A stretch of DNA of 64,000 nt, from the NCBI GenBank assembly GCA_963807225.1, contig CAWEAD010000006.1, positions 1-64,000 on the forward strand. Direction: 5' to 3'. Under the pieces are notes generated by a model. It was not told where the DNA came from. It searched no databases and worked only from the letters and a program-made list of their open reading frames with translations. Numbering within the stretch: position 1 is the first letter of the stretch; every line of letters begins with the position of its first letter. Below are positions 52,101 through 60,949 of this stretch, in pieces. The position numbers and the translations under genes are program-made. The stretch comes from JAGVGT01 sp963807225 (GTDB lineage Bacteria; Desulfobacterota; Desulfobulbia; Desulfobulbales; JAGXFP01).

Positions 52101-52640
52101 TTAATTCAGCCACCTTTCCAGGCCTATCTCCACCGTGCGGTCACCGGCAGTCAGATAGATGTTGGAGTCGCTGATGGTCAGCTGCAGGTTCAGATTGCGG
52201 CTGACCAGGCCGGCCAGAGCATCCTGGTCGGATACGGCCAGGTGCAGGACGGTCAGGTTGCGCAAACGTTCCAGTTCTCCCCGGTTTTTCTGCCACCAGA
52301 CCTCTGCCGCCCGGCTGCCGTAGGTGACCGCCACCACCCGCCGCGCCCGCCCGCAGGCCTGGCGCAACCGGCGGGGATCGGGCTGGCCCAGATCGATCCA
52401 GAGTTCTAGTTCATCGCTCAAGCTTTTTTGCCAGAGATCGGGCTCTTCCACCGAACTCAACCCCCGGGTGAATTTTAGCTGTTCGTCGGCATAGAGAGCG
52501 AAGGCCAGTAACCGGATCATCATCCGGGCCTCGGTTTCCGAGGGGTGCTGAGCCACGGTCAGGGTGTGGCTTCCGTAGTACTGGCGCTCCAGGTCGCTGA
52601 TCTCCAGGAGCGCTTTAAAGATCGTCGCTTTCAGGGCCAT
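52101..52640 (-). CDS. yaeQ: YaeQ family protein
   Basis: 179 residues matching YaeQ along its length: MALKATIFKALLEISDLERQ, then HPSETEARMMIRLLAFALYA and WIDLGQPDPRRLRQACGRA. It has a PD-(D/E)XK-nuclease-like fold of unknown activity. It lies 24 bp after the DUF3786 gene. Confidence 0.92.
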   Translation of the reverse strand: MALKATIFKALLEISDLERQYYGSHTLTVAQHPSETEARMMIRLLAFALYADEQLKFTRGLSSVEEPDLWQKSLSDELELWIDLGQPDPRRLRQACGRARRVVAVTYGSRAAEVWWQKNRGELERLRNLTVLHLAVSDQDALAGLVSRNLNLQLTISDSNIYLTAGDRTVEIGLERWLN

Positions 52641-52664
52641 GATTTTTTGCCGCCGGGTGCCGGG

Positions 52665-53474
52665 TTATCGGTGGTGTTCGGCGATCTTGGCGAACATCTG
52701 CACCAGACCTGAACAGAGGGTGAAGATCGACTTGATGTGGAGATTGACTCCGCAACACTCGTCGAAGAAGATGTTGAGAACCGAATCCAGATCCTCTTCC
52801 GGGGCCTGATAGCAGATCAGGATTGGTACCTTGGGCAGGGGATGGAGAACCAGGGCGATATCGGACTGGTACCAGTCGATGGTCCGGCCCTGGAAAAGAT
52901 CGATGATGTCGCTCAAGAGATCGGGATGGGCATCGGCCAGCAGCCGCAGCGGGGTTTCGCAGCGGCTGGTGAACAGGCCCTGCCATTCGATGCCGCCCTT
53001 GAACTCCCGGAAAGAGAGCCAGCGGCCAGTGATCTCCCCGTGGCTCTGGTGGGTGATGTATGAAAGCAGCGGTGCCTCGACCCAGGGGATGATATGGCAT
53101 TCGGAACTGACCACGCCCCGGGTGTCGACCAGGAATTCCTTGCCAAAGGAGCGGATCACCAGTTTGTCGCCCCGCATGGTGGCACCGAGCCGTGGGGCCA
53201 GGGCGGTCGGATCGATCTCGCTCATTTTTCGCCGCAGCTTGTCCATAAACTCGGCCTGCTCCATTTCCCGGTCTTCGCGTTGGGTCAGGCGTCCGGCCAG
53301 TTGGGCGGCCGCCTCCGGGGCCAGATCGGGACAATCGGAGAGCGGCTGGCGGCCGGCCGCCAGCGCTGCGGCAAAGGCCAGGCAGGAGGGCAGAAGGCAT
53401 TTACCGCAGTTGCTTTTCGGCAGCAGCTTGTAGATTTCGAGCGGAGTCGGAACTGGGGCGGTCATCATACTCAC
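52665..53474 (-). CDS. DUF3786 protein with N-terminal Fe-S motif
   Basis: 269 residues. The N-terminal SNCGKCLLPSCLAFA...DCP is the four-cysteine Fe-S motif also found in corrinoid Fe-S and RnfB-like proteins. The DUF3786 domain (about 90-265) follows, with an FFDECCG segment near the end. Such proteins are typical of strict anaerobes; function unknown. GGTGAG ribosome site. Confidence 0.85.
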   Translation of the reverse strand: MSMMTAPVPTPLEIYKLLPKSNCGKCLLPSCLAFAAALAAGRQPLSDCPDLAPEAAAQLAGRLTQREDREMEQAEFMDKLRRKMSEIDPTALAPRLGATMRGDKLVIRSFGKEFLVDTRGVVSSECHIIPWVEAPLLSYITHQSHGEITGRWLSFREFKGGIEWQGLFTSRCETPLRLLADAHPDLLSDIIDLFQGRTIDWYQSDIALVLHPLPKVPILICYQAPEEDLDSVLNIFFDECCGVNLHIKSIFTLCSGLVQMFAKIAEHHR

Positions 53475-53603
53475 CGGGTTTTGTAGTTAAGTTGGACCCT
53501 GAACCTTATATCAGCCAAGCCGGTCTGGCAACCGCCTATTCCGTCCGGTGTCGTTCTTCGGAGGTCATTGCACCTGGAAGAGAACCGGGGTATATAAGGA
53601 AAG

Positions 53604-53999
53604 ATGAAAATTGACCTCACCCGTGAGCCGCCGGCCGATATCTTCCGGAACCGGGGCAAGTACATCCTGATCTCCCTGCTGCTTCTGGCCCTGGCTCTCT
53701 GCGGGCTCCTGCTGATGGCCTACGGCATTCTTTCCGACACCCCAAACAGCGAAATCCTGGAAACCGTGGCCCTTTCCCTCTTCGTCGGACCGGCCTTGAT
53801 CTTTGTTTATATCGGCGGCAAACTCCAGGACTACAAAAAACTCAATCCGGAGCAGGAGAAGGAGCTGGCCGAGCTGCGCCGCCGGCATCCCGAAATCGCC
53901 CTTTACTGCGAGTTGGTGGCGCAAGCCGACCGCCGGCCGATCCATGCCGAATACGAGGCCTGCAAAGAGCTGGACGAAGACAAGGGATCCAAGAGTTAA
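53604..53999 (+). CDS. Small two-helix membrane protein, unknown function
   Basis: 131 residues. Two membrane helices (about 20-42 and 55-73) are followed by a charged cytoplasmic helix (NPEQEKELAELRRRHPEIALY). AGGAAAG ribosome site. It is divergent from the DUF3786 gene and 14 bp before the PagL-like gene. Confidence 0.7.
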   Translation: MKIDLTREPPADIFRNRGKYILISLLLLALALCGLLLMAYGILSDTPNSEILETVALSLFVGPALIFVYIGGKLQDYKKLNPEQEKELAELRRRHPEIALYCELVAQADRRPIHAEYEACKELDEDKGSKS

Positions 54000-54013
54000 G
54001 CGATCGAGTTGAC

Positions 54014-54601
54014 GTGGAAATAAGGTTGAAAACGAAAATCCGGCTGGGGCTGATCATCCCTTTACTGTTGCTCCTGACAGCGGTCCCGGCGGCCCGGGCC
54101 GGTTTCAACGATCTATCCCGACCGGAGCGGCTGGGACTGGCGCTGACCCTGGGGCATTCCTACGACCCCGAACCCACCTTCGGCTTTGCCCAGCTGACCG
54201 GAGTGGCCCAGTACGATTATGATCGGGTCTGGCCGCACCCGGCTCCGGAACCGCTTCGTTTCAAGCTGGAAAGCAGTCTGGGGTTCGCCTCTTACCAGGG
54301 CAACCGGCGGCTGTTCTCCTCGGTCAACATGCTGGCTCAGTATTACCTGGCCCCAAAAACGGCCCGCTTTCGCCCCTATGTCGAGGCGGGCATCGGCCTG
54401 ATCTACAGCGACTTCCAGGTCGAAGGGCAGGGACTGCGGATCAATTTCAACCCCCAGTTCGGCATCGGTTGTGATTACCGGAGCCAGGCCGGGGCGATCT
54501 ATTTCGCCAGCTTTCGTCCGCATCACCTCTCCAACGGCGAACTTTACCACGAAAATCGCGGTATCAACTCGGTATTGGTGCAATTCGGCCGCTATTTCTG
54601 A
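54014..54601 (+). CDS. pagL: PagL-like lipid A 3-O-deacylase (acyloxyacyl hydrolase family)
   Basis: 195 residues, GTG start (no other start before the signal peptide). Signal peptide ending near ARAGF, then an eight-strand outer-membrane barrel ending in phenylalanine (FGRYF). The family's catalytic His-Ser region is visible in FRPHHLSNGELYHENRGIN. It would remove a 3-O acyl chain from lipid A. Assignment rests on the C-terminal motif. Confidence 0.7.
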   Translation: MEIRLKTKIRLGLIIPLLLLLTAVPAARAGFNDLSRPERLGLALTLGHSYDPEPTFGFAQLTGVAQYDYDRVWPHPAPEPLRFKLESSLGFASYQGNRRLFSSVNMLAQYYLAPKTARFRPYVEAGIGLIYSDFQVEGQGLRINFNPQFGIGCDYRSQAGAIYFASFRPHHLSNGELYHENRGINSVLVQFGRYF

Positions 54602-54798
54602 GCCTGGTAACTCATCGCTTATTCCTGCTCATTTTACGGCAAGATCTTATGCCGATTGCGTTTCAGGCCAGACTTGTACATGCACTGCAGCTGAATTCTT
54701 GCCATTCTTATCCCATCCCGGTATATCCTAACTAGATGACTTATCGGCCAGCGCCAGAGGGGGCGAAGCCGTGAACCTGCAGATCGGGGGAACAAACC

Positions 54799-55719
54799 AT
54801 GGAAATTTTTTGCCAGAATTGCCAGAAGAGGGTGGGGCAGATCGCCGATGAAAAAATCCCGGTGGGGCAAAGGGCCAGTGTCACGTGCCCCCAATGCGGG
54901 GAAAAAATCTATTTATCCAGATCGGCTCCCGAAGCCGCTCCCGGCATCACCACCGGTGCCGTCAAGGCCGCCACCCCGAATGCGCCGCCGCCCGGGGTCG
55001 AAATCCCCGGCCGGACAAGAGGCGCCGAGTCCGAAAGCGGAGCCCAGGAGACTGCCGCACCGACCGGGGCCGGGACCGACTATGACTTCACCATCGGCGC
55101 CATCCTCAAGGAGGCCTGGCAGAAAACCAAAGGGGTCAAGGGGCCGCTCTGGGGTGGCCTGCTGATGATTCTTCTGGCGCTTATGGTGATCGGGACCGTC
55201 CTGGGTTTCCTGGCCCGAATGCTCAGCTCCGGTGGCAGCAGCGTCGCGATAGCCGCGGCCCTGCAGATCACCCTGACCATCGCAATGTATCCCTTAATGG
55301 CCGGGATCATGATGATCGGCATCCGCCGGGCGGTGGACCTGCCGGTCAACTGGCAACTGGCCTTCGGTTACTTCTCCTTCCTGCTGCCCATCGTCATCTC
55401 CGTATTCCTGACCGGGATCATAACCAGCCTGGGCTTTATGCTGCTGATTATTCCGGGTATCTACCTGAGCCTGGCCTATATGCTGACCATTCCTCTGATC
55501 GTCGACAAGGGGATGGGGCCCTGGCAGGCCATGGAGGCTTCGCGCAAGGCTATCTCCAAGCACTGGTTCAAGATCTTCGGCCTCTACTTCGTAATGGCCC
55601 TGATCTATATGGTCAGCATGATTCCGTTGGGATTGGGGGTAATCTGGACCATGCCGATGTTCATCATGGTCACCGGCATTCTCTATCGGGAGATCTTCGG
55701 GGTGAGCGAGCAGGCCTGA
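54799..55719 (+). CDS. Zinc-ribbon membrane protein
   Basis: 306 residues. The N-terminal zinc ribbon (CQNCQ...CPQCG, residues 5-36) is joined by a Pro/Ala-rich linker (about 45-95) to a membrane domain with about five to six helices (about 110-300). The membrane part resembles the DUF975/glycerophosphodiesterase-associated membrane domain type. Function unknown. Confidence 0.7.
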   Translation: MEIFCQNCQKRVGQIADEKIPVGQRASVTCPQCGEKIYLSRSAPEAAPGITTGAVKAATPNAPPPGVEIPGRTRGAESESGAQETAAPTGAGTDYDFTIGAILKEAWQKTKGVKGPLWGGLLMILLALMVIGTVLGFLARMLSSGGSSVAIAAALQITLTIAMYPLMAGIMMIGIRRAVDLPVNWQLAFGYFSFLLPIVISVFLTGIITSLGFMLLIIPGIYLSLAYMLTIPLIVDKGMGPWQAMEASRKAISKHWFKIFGLYFVMALIYMVSMIPLGLGVIWTMPMFIMVTGILYREIFGVSEQA

Positions 55720-55911
55720 GCCGGCGGCTCAGGCCTGCATTAAGAAGCAAAATTAGAAATGCAAAATAAACCGCGTAGGTCCAAGAGTAAGGGAAAGGGA
55801 CAAATTAAATATTTGTGCCTATAATTATGTTCGCTTTCGTCCAAGTTCCGGAAATTCGCTTTTCGGCTATAAAATTTTGCCTTTTGCCTTTTTAATTTTG
55901 CCTTGATTTCT

Positions 55912-57720
55912 ATGCCCCTCACCCCGGAATTCCTCCAAACCGTGGCCCGCACCCCCGGAGTCTACCTGATGCGGGATGGGCAGGGCCAGGTCCTCTACGT
56001 CGGCAAGGCCGTGGATCTGCGGCAGCGCCTCTCTTCCCACCGCGACGCGGCCCGGGGCGGTCAGTCTAAGACTGTGGCGCTCCTGGGGCGGACCGCCACA
56101 GTGGAGACCATCCTCACCGGTACCGAAAAAGAGGCGCTGCTCCTGGAAGGGGCCTTGATCAAGAAGTATCGCCCCCGCTACAACGTAATCCTGCGAGACG
56201 ATAAGAGCTATCCCTACCTCAAGGTGACCGTGGGCGAGACCTGGCCCCGGGTTCTGATCACCCGGCGCCGGCGCAAGGACGGTTCCCGCTATTTCGGTCC
56301 TTATGTTTCGGCCGGTGCCATGCACGAAACCCTGCGGCTGATCCGGGCGCTTTTCCCGCTCCGCACCTGCAAAGGCCAGGAGGTGATGCACCGGCAACGG
56401 CCCTGCCTGAATCATCAGCTGGGCTTGTGTCCGGCCCCTTGCAGCGGCTCGGTCGACCGGATCGCTTACGACCAGGCGGTGCGCGAGGTGCTTATGATCC
56501 TGGAGGGCAGGCGCCGTGAATTGCTCGGCTACCTGGACCAGCGGATGCGGGCGGCGGCGGCCGGCCTGGAGTTTGAGAAGGCCGCCGGTTATCGCGATCT
56601 TAAACTATCGCTGACCGCCACCCTGGAGAAGCAGGTGGTGGCCGCCGGTCACTACAAGAGTCAGGACGTCTTCGGCCTGGTCCGCCACGGAGTAACGGTG
56701 GTGGTGTCGGTCCTTTTCGTCCGCGAGGGGCTGGTCACCGGCCAGCAAAGCTTTATCCTGGCCGACCCGCTCGGCGGTGATCCCGAAGTGCTGGGCAGCG
56801 CCCTGGTTCAGTTCTACCAGGACGAGCGGGAGATTCCCGGCGAGATTCTGGTCGGGGTCGAGCCGGACCGGGTTGAAGTCCTGGTCGATTGGCTGAGCGA
56901 GCAGCGGGGTGGGCCGGTCCGCCTGCACCACCCGCAACGCGGAGCGGCGGTGGCCCTGGTCCGCATGGCCGAAAACAACGGGCGCCAACTCTTCGCCGAC
57001 CGGGAACGCGAGGCCGAGTCCAACCGGGCCCTGCTGACCGCGGTGGCCCGACAGCTGCACCTTACGGCTCCGCCGGAACGAATCGAATGTCTGGATATCT
57101 CCAATCTCGACGGCAAGCAGGCGGTGGGCTCGCTGGTCGCCTTCCGCGATGGCCTGCCGGATAAGGAAAACTATCGCCATTACCGGATCCGGTCCGGCGA
57201 CACCCCGGACGACTATGGGATGATCCGGGAGGTCCTGTTCCGCCGCCTGGCTCCGGACCGGGAGCGGCAGGTTCCGGACCTGCTGCTGATCGACGGCGGC
57301 AAGGGGCAACTCAACGTGGCGTGGGAGGTCCTGACCGAAACCGGCCTGACCGGCCAAGTGGGTCTGGCCTCTCTGGCCAAAGAGAAGGCGGAGGAAGGCG
57401 AGAAGGTCTTTCTGCCCGGACGTAAAAACCAGCTTGCCCTGAAACGCCATGACCCGGTCCTGCACTTTCTGATGCGGATGCGCGACGAGGCCCACCGCTT
57501 CGGGGTCACCTTCCACCGACGTTTACGGCGCAAAGAGACCCTGGCCACCGAACTGACCGTCATCCCCGGCCTGGGAACAAGCCGCAGCCGTTTGCTGCTC
57601 AAGGAACTGGGCAGCCTGAAAAGGGTGCGGGAAGCGACAGTCGAAGACCTGACGGCGGTCAAGGGTATCGGCCCGGAGCTGGCCCGGGAGATTTACGATC
57701 ATTTTCACCTGGGCGGCTGA
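55912..57720 (+). CDS. uvrC: UvrABC excinuclease subunit C
   Basis: 602 residues from MPLTPEFLQTVA (55912). GIY-YIG nuclease domain (GVYLMRDGQGQVLYVGKA), UVR motif (RAAAAGLEFEKAAGYRDL), RNase H-like nuclease (ECLDISNLDGKQAVGSLV; LLIDGGKGQL) and a C-terminal helix-hairpin-helix pair. Makes both incisions in nucleotide excision repair. Its last ~265 bases are duplicated, in decayed form, at 59666-59930. Confidence 0.96.
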   Translation: MPLTPEFLQTVARTPGVYLMRDGQGQVLYVGKAVDLRQRLSSHRDAARGGQSKTVALLGRTATVETILTGTEKEALLLEGALIKKYRPRYNVILRDDKSYPYLKVTVGETWPRVLITRRRRKDGSRYFGPYVSAGAMHETLRLIRALFPLRTCKGQEVMHRQRPCLNHQLGLCPAPCSGSVDRIAYDQAVREVLMILEGRRRELLGYLDQRMRAAAAGLEFEKAAGYRDLKLSLTATLEKQVVAAGHYKSQDVFGLVRHGVTVVVSVLFVREGLVTGQQSFILADPLGGDPEVLGSALVQFYQDEREIPGEILVGVEPDRVEVLVDWLSEQRGGPVRLHHPQRGAAVALVRMAENNGRQLFADREREAESNRALLTAVARQLHLTAPPERIECLDISNLDGKQAVGSLVAFRDGLPDKENYRHYRIRSGDTPDDYGMIREVLFRRLAPDRERQVPDLLLIDGGKGQLNVAWEVLTETGLTGQVGLASLAKEKAEEGEKVFLPGRKNQLALKRHDPVLHFLMRMRDEAHRFGVTFHRRLRRKETLATELTVIPGLGTSRSRLLLKELGSLKRVREATVEDLTAVKGIGPELAREIYDHFHLGG

Positions 57721-58057
57721 CAGGTGCTGAGCCCCCAGGCAGATAATAACCGGTCCGGCTTGCTGGTCTGTGTCCCGGTGTGACCAACAGATAAAGGGAT
57801 TTCCCCTCGGAGTAACGCAGTCCGGAACCGGCGCGTCCGGGGCCGCCTTGGCCGATCAGCTCAAGAGTCTCAACTGGAAAAGCCGGCAGGCCGAAAGAAA
57901 GGGTAGGGCCACGGCATCCTAAATTGCGGAAAGCAGAGCCAAGATCAAGGCTCTGCTGCGACTGAACTGATGGAACAACAAAGGCGATGAGCAAAAGTCA
58001 AAAGCGGATCTGGCCTCTTTTCCCCGGCCAATACTCTTCCATGGCAGGAGATTATAA
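57721..58057. other. Gap between uvrC and the OMP gene with a hairpin
   Basis: AGCAGAGCC (57932-57940) and GGCTCTGCT (57949-57957) form a perfect 9-bp stem with an 8-base loop and no T-run, a possible weak terminator. The AGGAG ribosome site of the next gene lies at the end. Nothing else was recognised. Confidence 0.45.
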
Positions 58058-59647
58058 ATGATTGAGAGTTTCAAGGAGATTGGGGTGTTGCTGGCGACGA
58101 CATGTGCCGTTCTGCTGGTCACCTTGGCGTCAACGGCTTTCTCGGCGATTGCCGCGGAACCTCAGGAAACCCTGAAAGTCATTCCGGCCCGGCTGCGCAT
58201 GACGTTTGACAGGGTGAATCTGCCCGAAGATGAAAAGATGGGATTGATGGGAGGCTCCTTTCTTTATGATGCCTATGACTGGCTGTCGATCGGACCGGCC
58301 GCTTACGGGGCGGTCACCGGTGACCGTGGCGGGTTCATCACCTTGGGCCTGGCCGGCGACCTGCGTATGCCACTGGCCGAGAGGATCGACCTGGACGGCG
58401 GGCTGTTCGTCGGCGCCGGTGGCGGCCGTGGCGGCTATACGCTTCAGGGCGGCGGACTGATGGTCCGTTCGCACTTGGGCGTGACCCTGAAGTTGACCGA
58501 CTGGTGTAATCTGGGTGCCGGCGCCAGCTATGTCGATTTCCCCAACGGCAGCATCCACAGTCTGCAGCCCTATATCGCCTACGAGTACCCTTTCAGGACG
58601 CTTCTGACCCATGGCTGGCCGGAACTGGATATCGACAAAACCAGGAATCCTCACCTGTCTATTTCCGGGCAGGAATTTTCCCTGGTCTACCGCTATGACC
58701 GCATTCCGGGAGGAGTCAAGACCGATAAAGGCGACAAGCAGAATTCGACCATCCAACTCTTGGGGGCGGAATGGCAGCATTACCTGGGACAGGACGGGCT
58801 GTTCCTGAAGATCGAATCGGAAGGGGCCATGGGCGGTAAAAGCAACGGCTATATGCAGATCCTGTTGGGCGGAGGCTACCGGTTGGCGCTGGCGTCCACC
58901 ACCGCGTTGAAACTGTCGGTTTCGGCCGGGGCGGCCGGCGGCGGATCGGTGGCCACCGGCGGCGGTGTGCTGCTCGATGGTTCGGTTGCTATCCAGCAGG
59001 ACTTCACCGACAGTCTCTTTATCGAAGCGGGAGGTGCCTATGTGAACTCACCCGATGGCGATTTCCGCGCAACCAGCTATCTGGCCAAAGTCGGTTACCG
59101 CTACGGAACCCCGATATTCGATCGGAACGAGGTGCCGGTCACCGACCTTGAAGGCTTCGAGCAGAAAAGGTTGCGGTTGCGTTTCGTTGAGCAGACCTAC
59201 CTGGAGGGTGCTTCAGACTGGCGAAATCATCATGCCGACCAGAATGTCGATACCTTGGGTTTCCAGGTCGATTATTTTCTCGTTCCCAAGCTATATCTCA
59301 GTGGTCAGGGCATCGCTGCCTGGAACGGCCAGGCCGGCGGTTATATGACCGGCCTGGTTGGCGGAGGGCTGCATCTGCCGATCGCGAAAACGCCGCTTTA
59401 TGCCGAACTGGAAGGGTTGTTCGGCGCCGCCGGCGGCGGCGGGTTGGATGTGGCCGGTGGCTTCGTCTGGCAGGCCAACGCGAATCTGGGCTACAGGCTC
59501 TCCGATGCTTTCAGCCTCGCGGCTTCATACGGCTACATGTCCGCCCCGAAAGGGAATTTCCGTGCCAAAGTCCTAGGCATTTCCCTGGCCTATCACTTCA
59601 GTCTGTTCACCGCTGATGGCTATTCTGTCTCAGAATCGAAAAATTAG
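58058..59647 (+). CDS. Outer-membrane beta-barrel-like protein, unknown function
   Basis: 529 residues. N-terminal hydrophobic signal (about 8-32), then glycine-rich alternating strands in two related halves: GGLFVGAGGGRGGYTLQGGG and later GLFGAAGGGGLDVAGGFVW, and two SYGYMS/ASYVDFP-type stretches followed by NG or KG. It looks like an internally duplicated surface barrel. It is bracketed by the uvrC 3' end and its decayed duplicate, so it probably arrived or duplicated together with that segment. Confidence 0.65.
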   Translation: MIESFKEIGVLLATTCAVLLVTLASTAFSAIAAEPQETLKVIPARLRMTFDRVNLPEDEKMGLMGGSFLYDAYDWLSIGPAAYGAVTGDRGGFITLGLAGDLRMPLAERIDLDGGLFVGAGGGRGGYTLQGGGLMVRSHLGVTLKLTDWCNLGAGASYVDFPNGSIHSLQPYIAYEYPFRTLLTHGWPELDIDKTRNPHLSISGQEFSLVYRYDRIPGGVKTDKGDKQNSTIQLLGAEWQHYLGQDGLFLKIESEGAMGGKSNGYMQILLGGGYRLALASTTALKLSVSAGAAGGGSVATGGGVLLDGSVAIQQDFTDSLFIEAGGAYVNSPDGDFRATSYLAKVGYRYGTPIFDRNEVPVTDLEGFEQKRLRLRFVEQTYLEGASDWRNHHADQNVDTLGFQVDYFLVPKLYLSGQGIAAWNGQAGGYMTGLVGGGLHLPIAKTPLYAELEGLFGAAGGGGLDVAGGFVWQANANLGYRLSDAFSLAASYGYMSAPKGNFRAKVLGISLAYHFSLFTADGYSVSESKN

Positions 59648-59665
59648 GTGCTGATCCCGGTCTTT

Positions 59666-59930
59666 CCCGGTCCTGCACTTTCTGATGCGGATGCGCGACG
59701 AGGTCCACCGTTTCGGGATCACCTTCCCCCGACGTTTCGGCGCCAAGAGACTCTGGCCACCGAACTGACCGTCATCCCCGGTCGGGAAAAAACCGCAGCC
59801 GTTTGTTGCTCAAGGAACTGGCAGCCTGGAAAGGGTGCGGGTAGCGACAGTCGAAGACTTGGCGGCGGTAAAGGATTCCGGCCAGGAGCTGGCCCGATCG
59901 ATTTACGACCATTTTCATGCCGGTGACTGA
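59666..59930 (+). pseudogene. Decayed duplicate of the uvrC 3' end
   Basis: From CCCGGTCCTGCACTTTCTG at 59666 to the TGA at 59928-59930 the sequence follows uvrC 57453-57720 with scattered substitutions and several one-base deletions that break the frame. The HhH-coding part is recognisable. The rest of 59931-60109 holds no gene; the AGGAG before nifU lies at its end. Confidence 0.85.
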
Positions 59931-60109
59931 GAAGTCGTAAATCTCCGCTTGCACCCCAGCCCCCCGGGCGGATTATCGGTTGCTTTTTACAGGTGGTAAA
60001 ATTAAGATGTTTTTCCGCTTTTGCGGTTTTCTTCCACGGTCCAAGCGAATATCATCATCAATAACGGACCGGTTTTATTCAGAGCAAGATATCAGGAGTT
60101 TTCATCGCC

Positions 60110-60949
60110 ATGTGGGAATATACCGATAAAGTCAAAGAGCATTTCCTCAACCCCCGCAACGTCGGGGAAGTGAAAGACGCCAACGGGGTTGGCGAGGTCG
60201 GTTCGCTGGCCTGCGGCGACGCACTGAAGCTTACCCTTAAGATCGACGAGAACGAGGTTATCACCGACGCCCAGTTCAAGACCTTCGGCTGCGCCAGCGC
60301 CATCGCCTCTTCCTCGGCCCTTACCGAGATGGTCAAGGGCATGAAACTGGCCGAGGCCGAGAAGATCACCAACGAGGATATCGCCGAATTCCTGGGCGGT
60401 TTGCCCAAGGAGAAGATGCACTGCTCGGTGATGGGCCGCGAGGCCCTGGAAGCGGCTATTGCCGACTACCGCGGGATCAAGCTGCCGATGGCCGAAGGCG
60501 AGGTGGTCTGCGAATGTTTCGGGGTCACCGATCTTGAAGTGAAGCGGGCGATTCAGGAATCCAACCTGCAGACGGTGGAGGAGATCACCAACTTTACCAA
60601 GGCAGGCGGCGGTTGCGGCAAGTGTCACGATCGGCTGGAAGAAATTCTGCAAGAGATGCGCCAGGACAAGGTCCAGGCCTCCATTCCCGACCGTCGGCCC
60701 CGGCGGATGACCACCATCCAGAAGATCAAAATGATTGAGGAGGCCCTGGAACGCGAGATCCGACCGGCTCTGCGAAAGGACGGCGGCGACATTGAGCTGA
60801 TCGACGTCGACGGCGACACGGTCATCGTTTCACTGCGCGGCTCCTGCGCCAGCTGCATGAAGTCGCAGACCACCTTGAAGGAGTACGTTGAAAAGAAGCT
60901 GCGGGAACAGGTGCTCGACACCCTGACCGTCGAGGAGGGCAGGGCATGA
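60110..60949 (+). CDS. nifU: Fe-S cluster scaffold NifU (three-domain)
   Basis: 279 residues with the full NifU layout. The IscU-like domain has cysteines in SLACGDAL, FGCASAIA and HCSVMG. The central 2Fe-2S domain has VCECFGV and GGGCGKCHDRL. The C-terminal Nfu domain has GSCASCMKS. It overlaps nifS by four bases. With no nitrogenase genes in view, it likely serves general Fe-S assembly, as in other anaerobes. Confidence 0.95.
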   Translation: MWEYTDKVKEHFLNPRNVGEVKDANGVGEVGSLACGDALKLTLKIDENEVITDAQFKTFGCASAIASSSALTEMVKGMKLAEAEKITNEDIAEFLGGLPKEKMHCSVMGREALEAAIADYRGIKLPMAEGEVVCECFGVTDLEVKRAIQESNLQTVEEITNFTKAGGGCGKCHDRLEEILQEMRQDKVQASIPDRRPRRMTTIQKIKMIEEALEREIRPALRKDGGDIELIDVDGDTVIVSLRGSCASCMKSQTTLKEYVEKKLREQVLDTLTVEEGRA

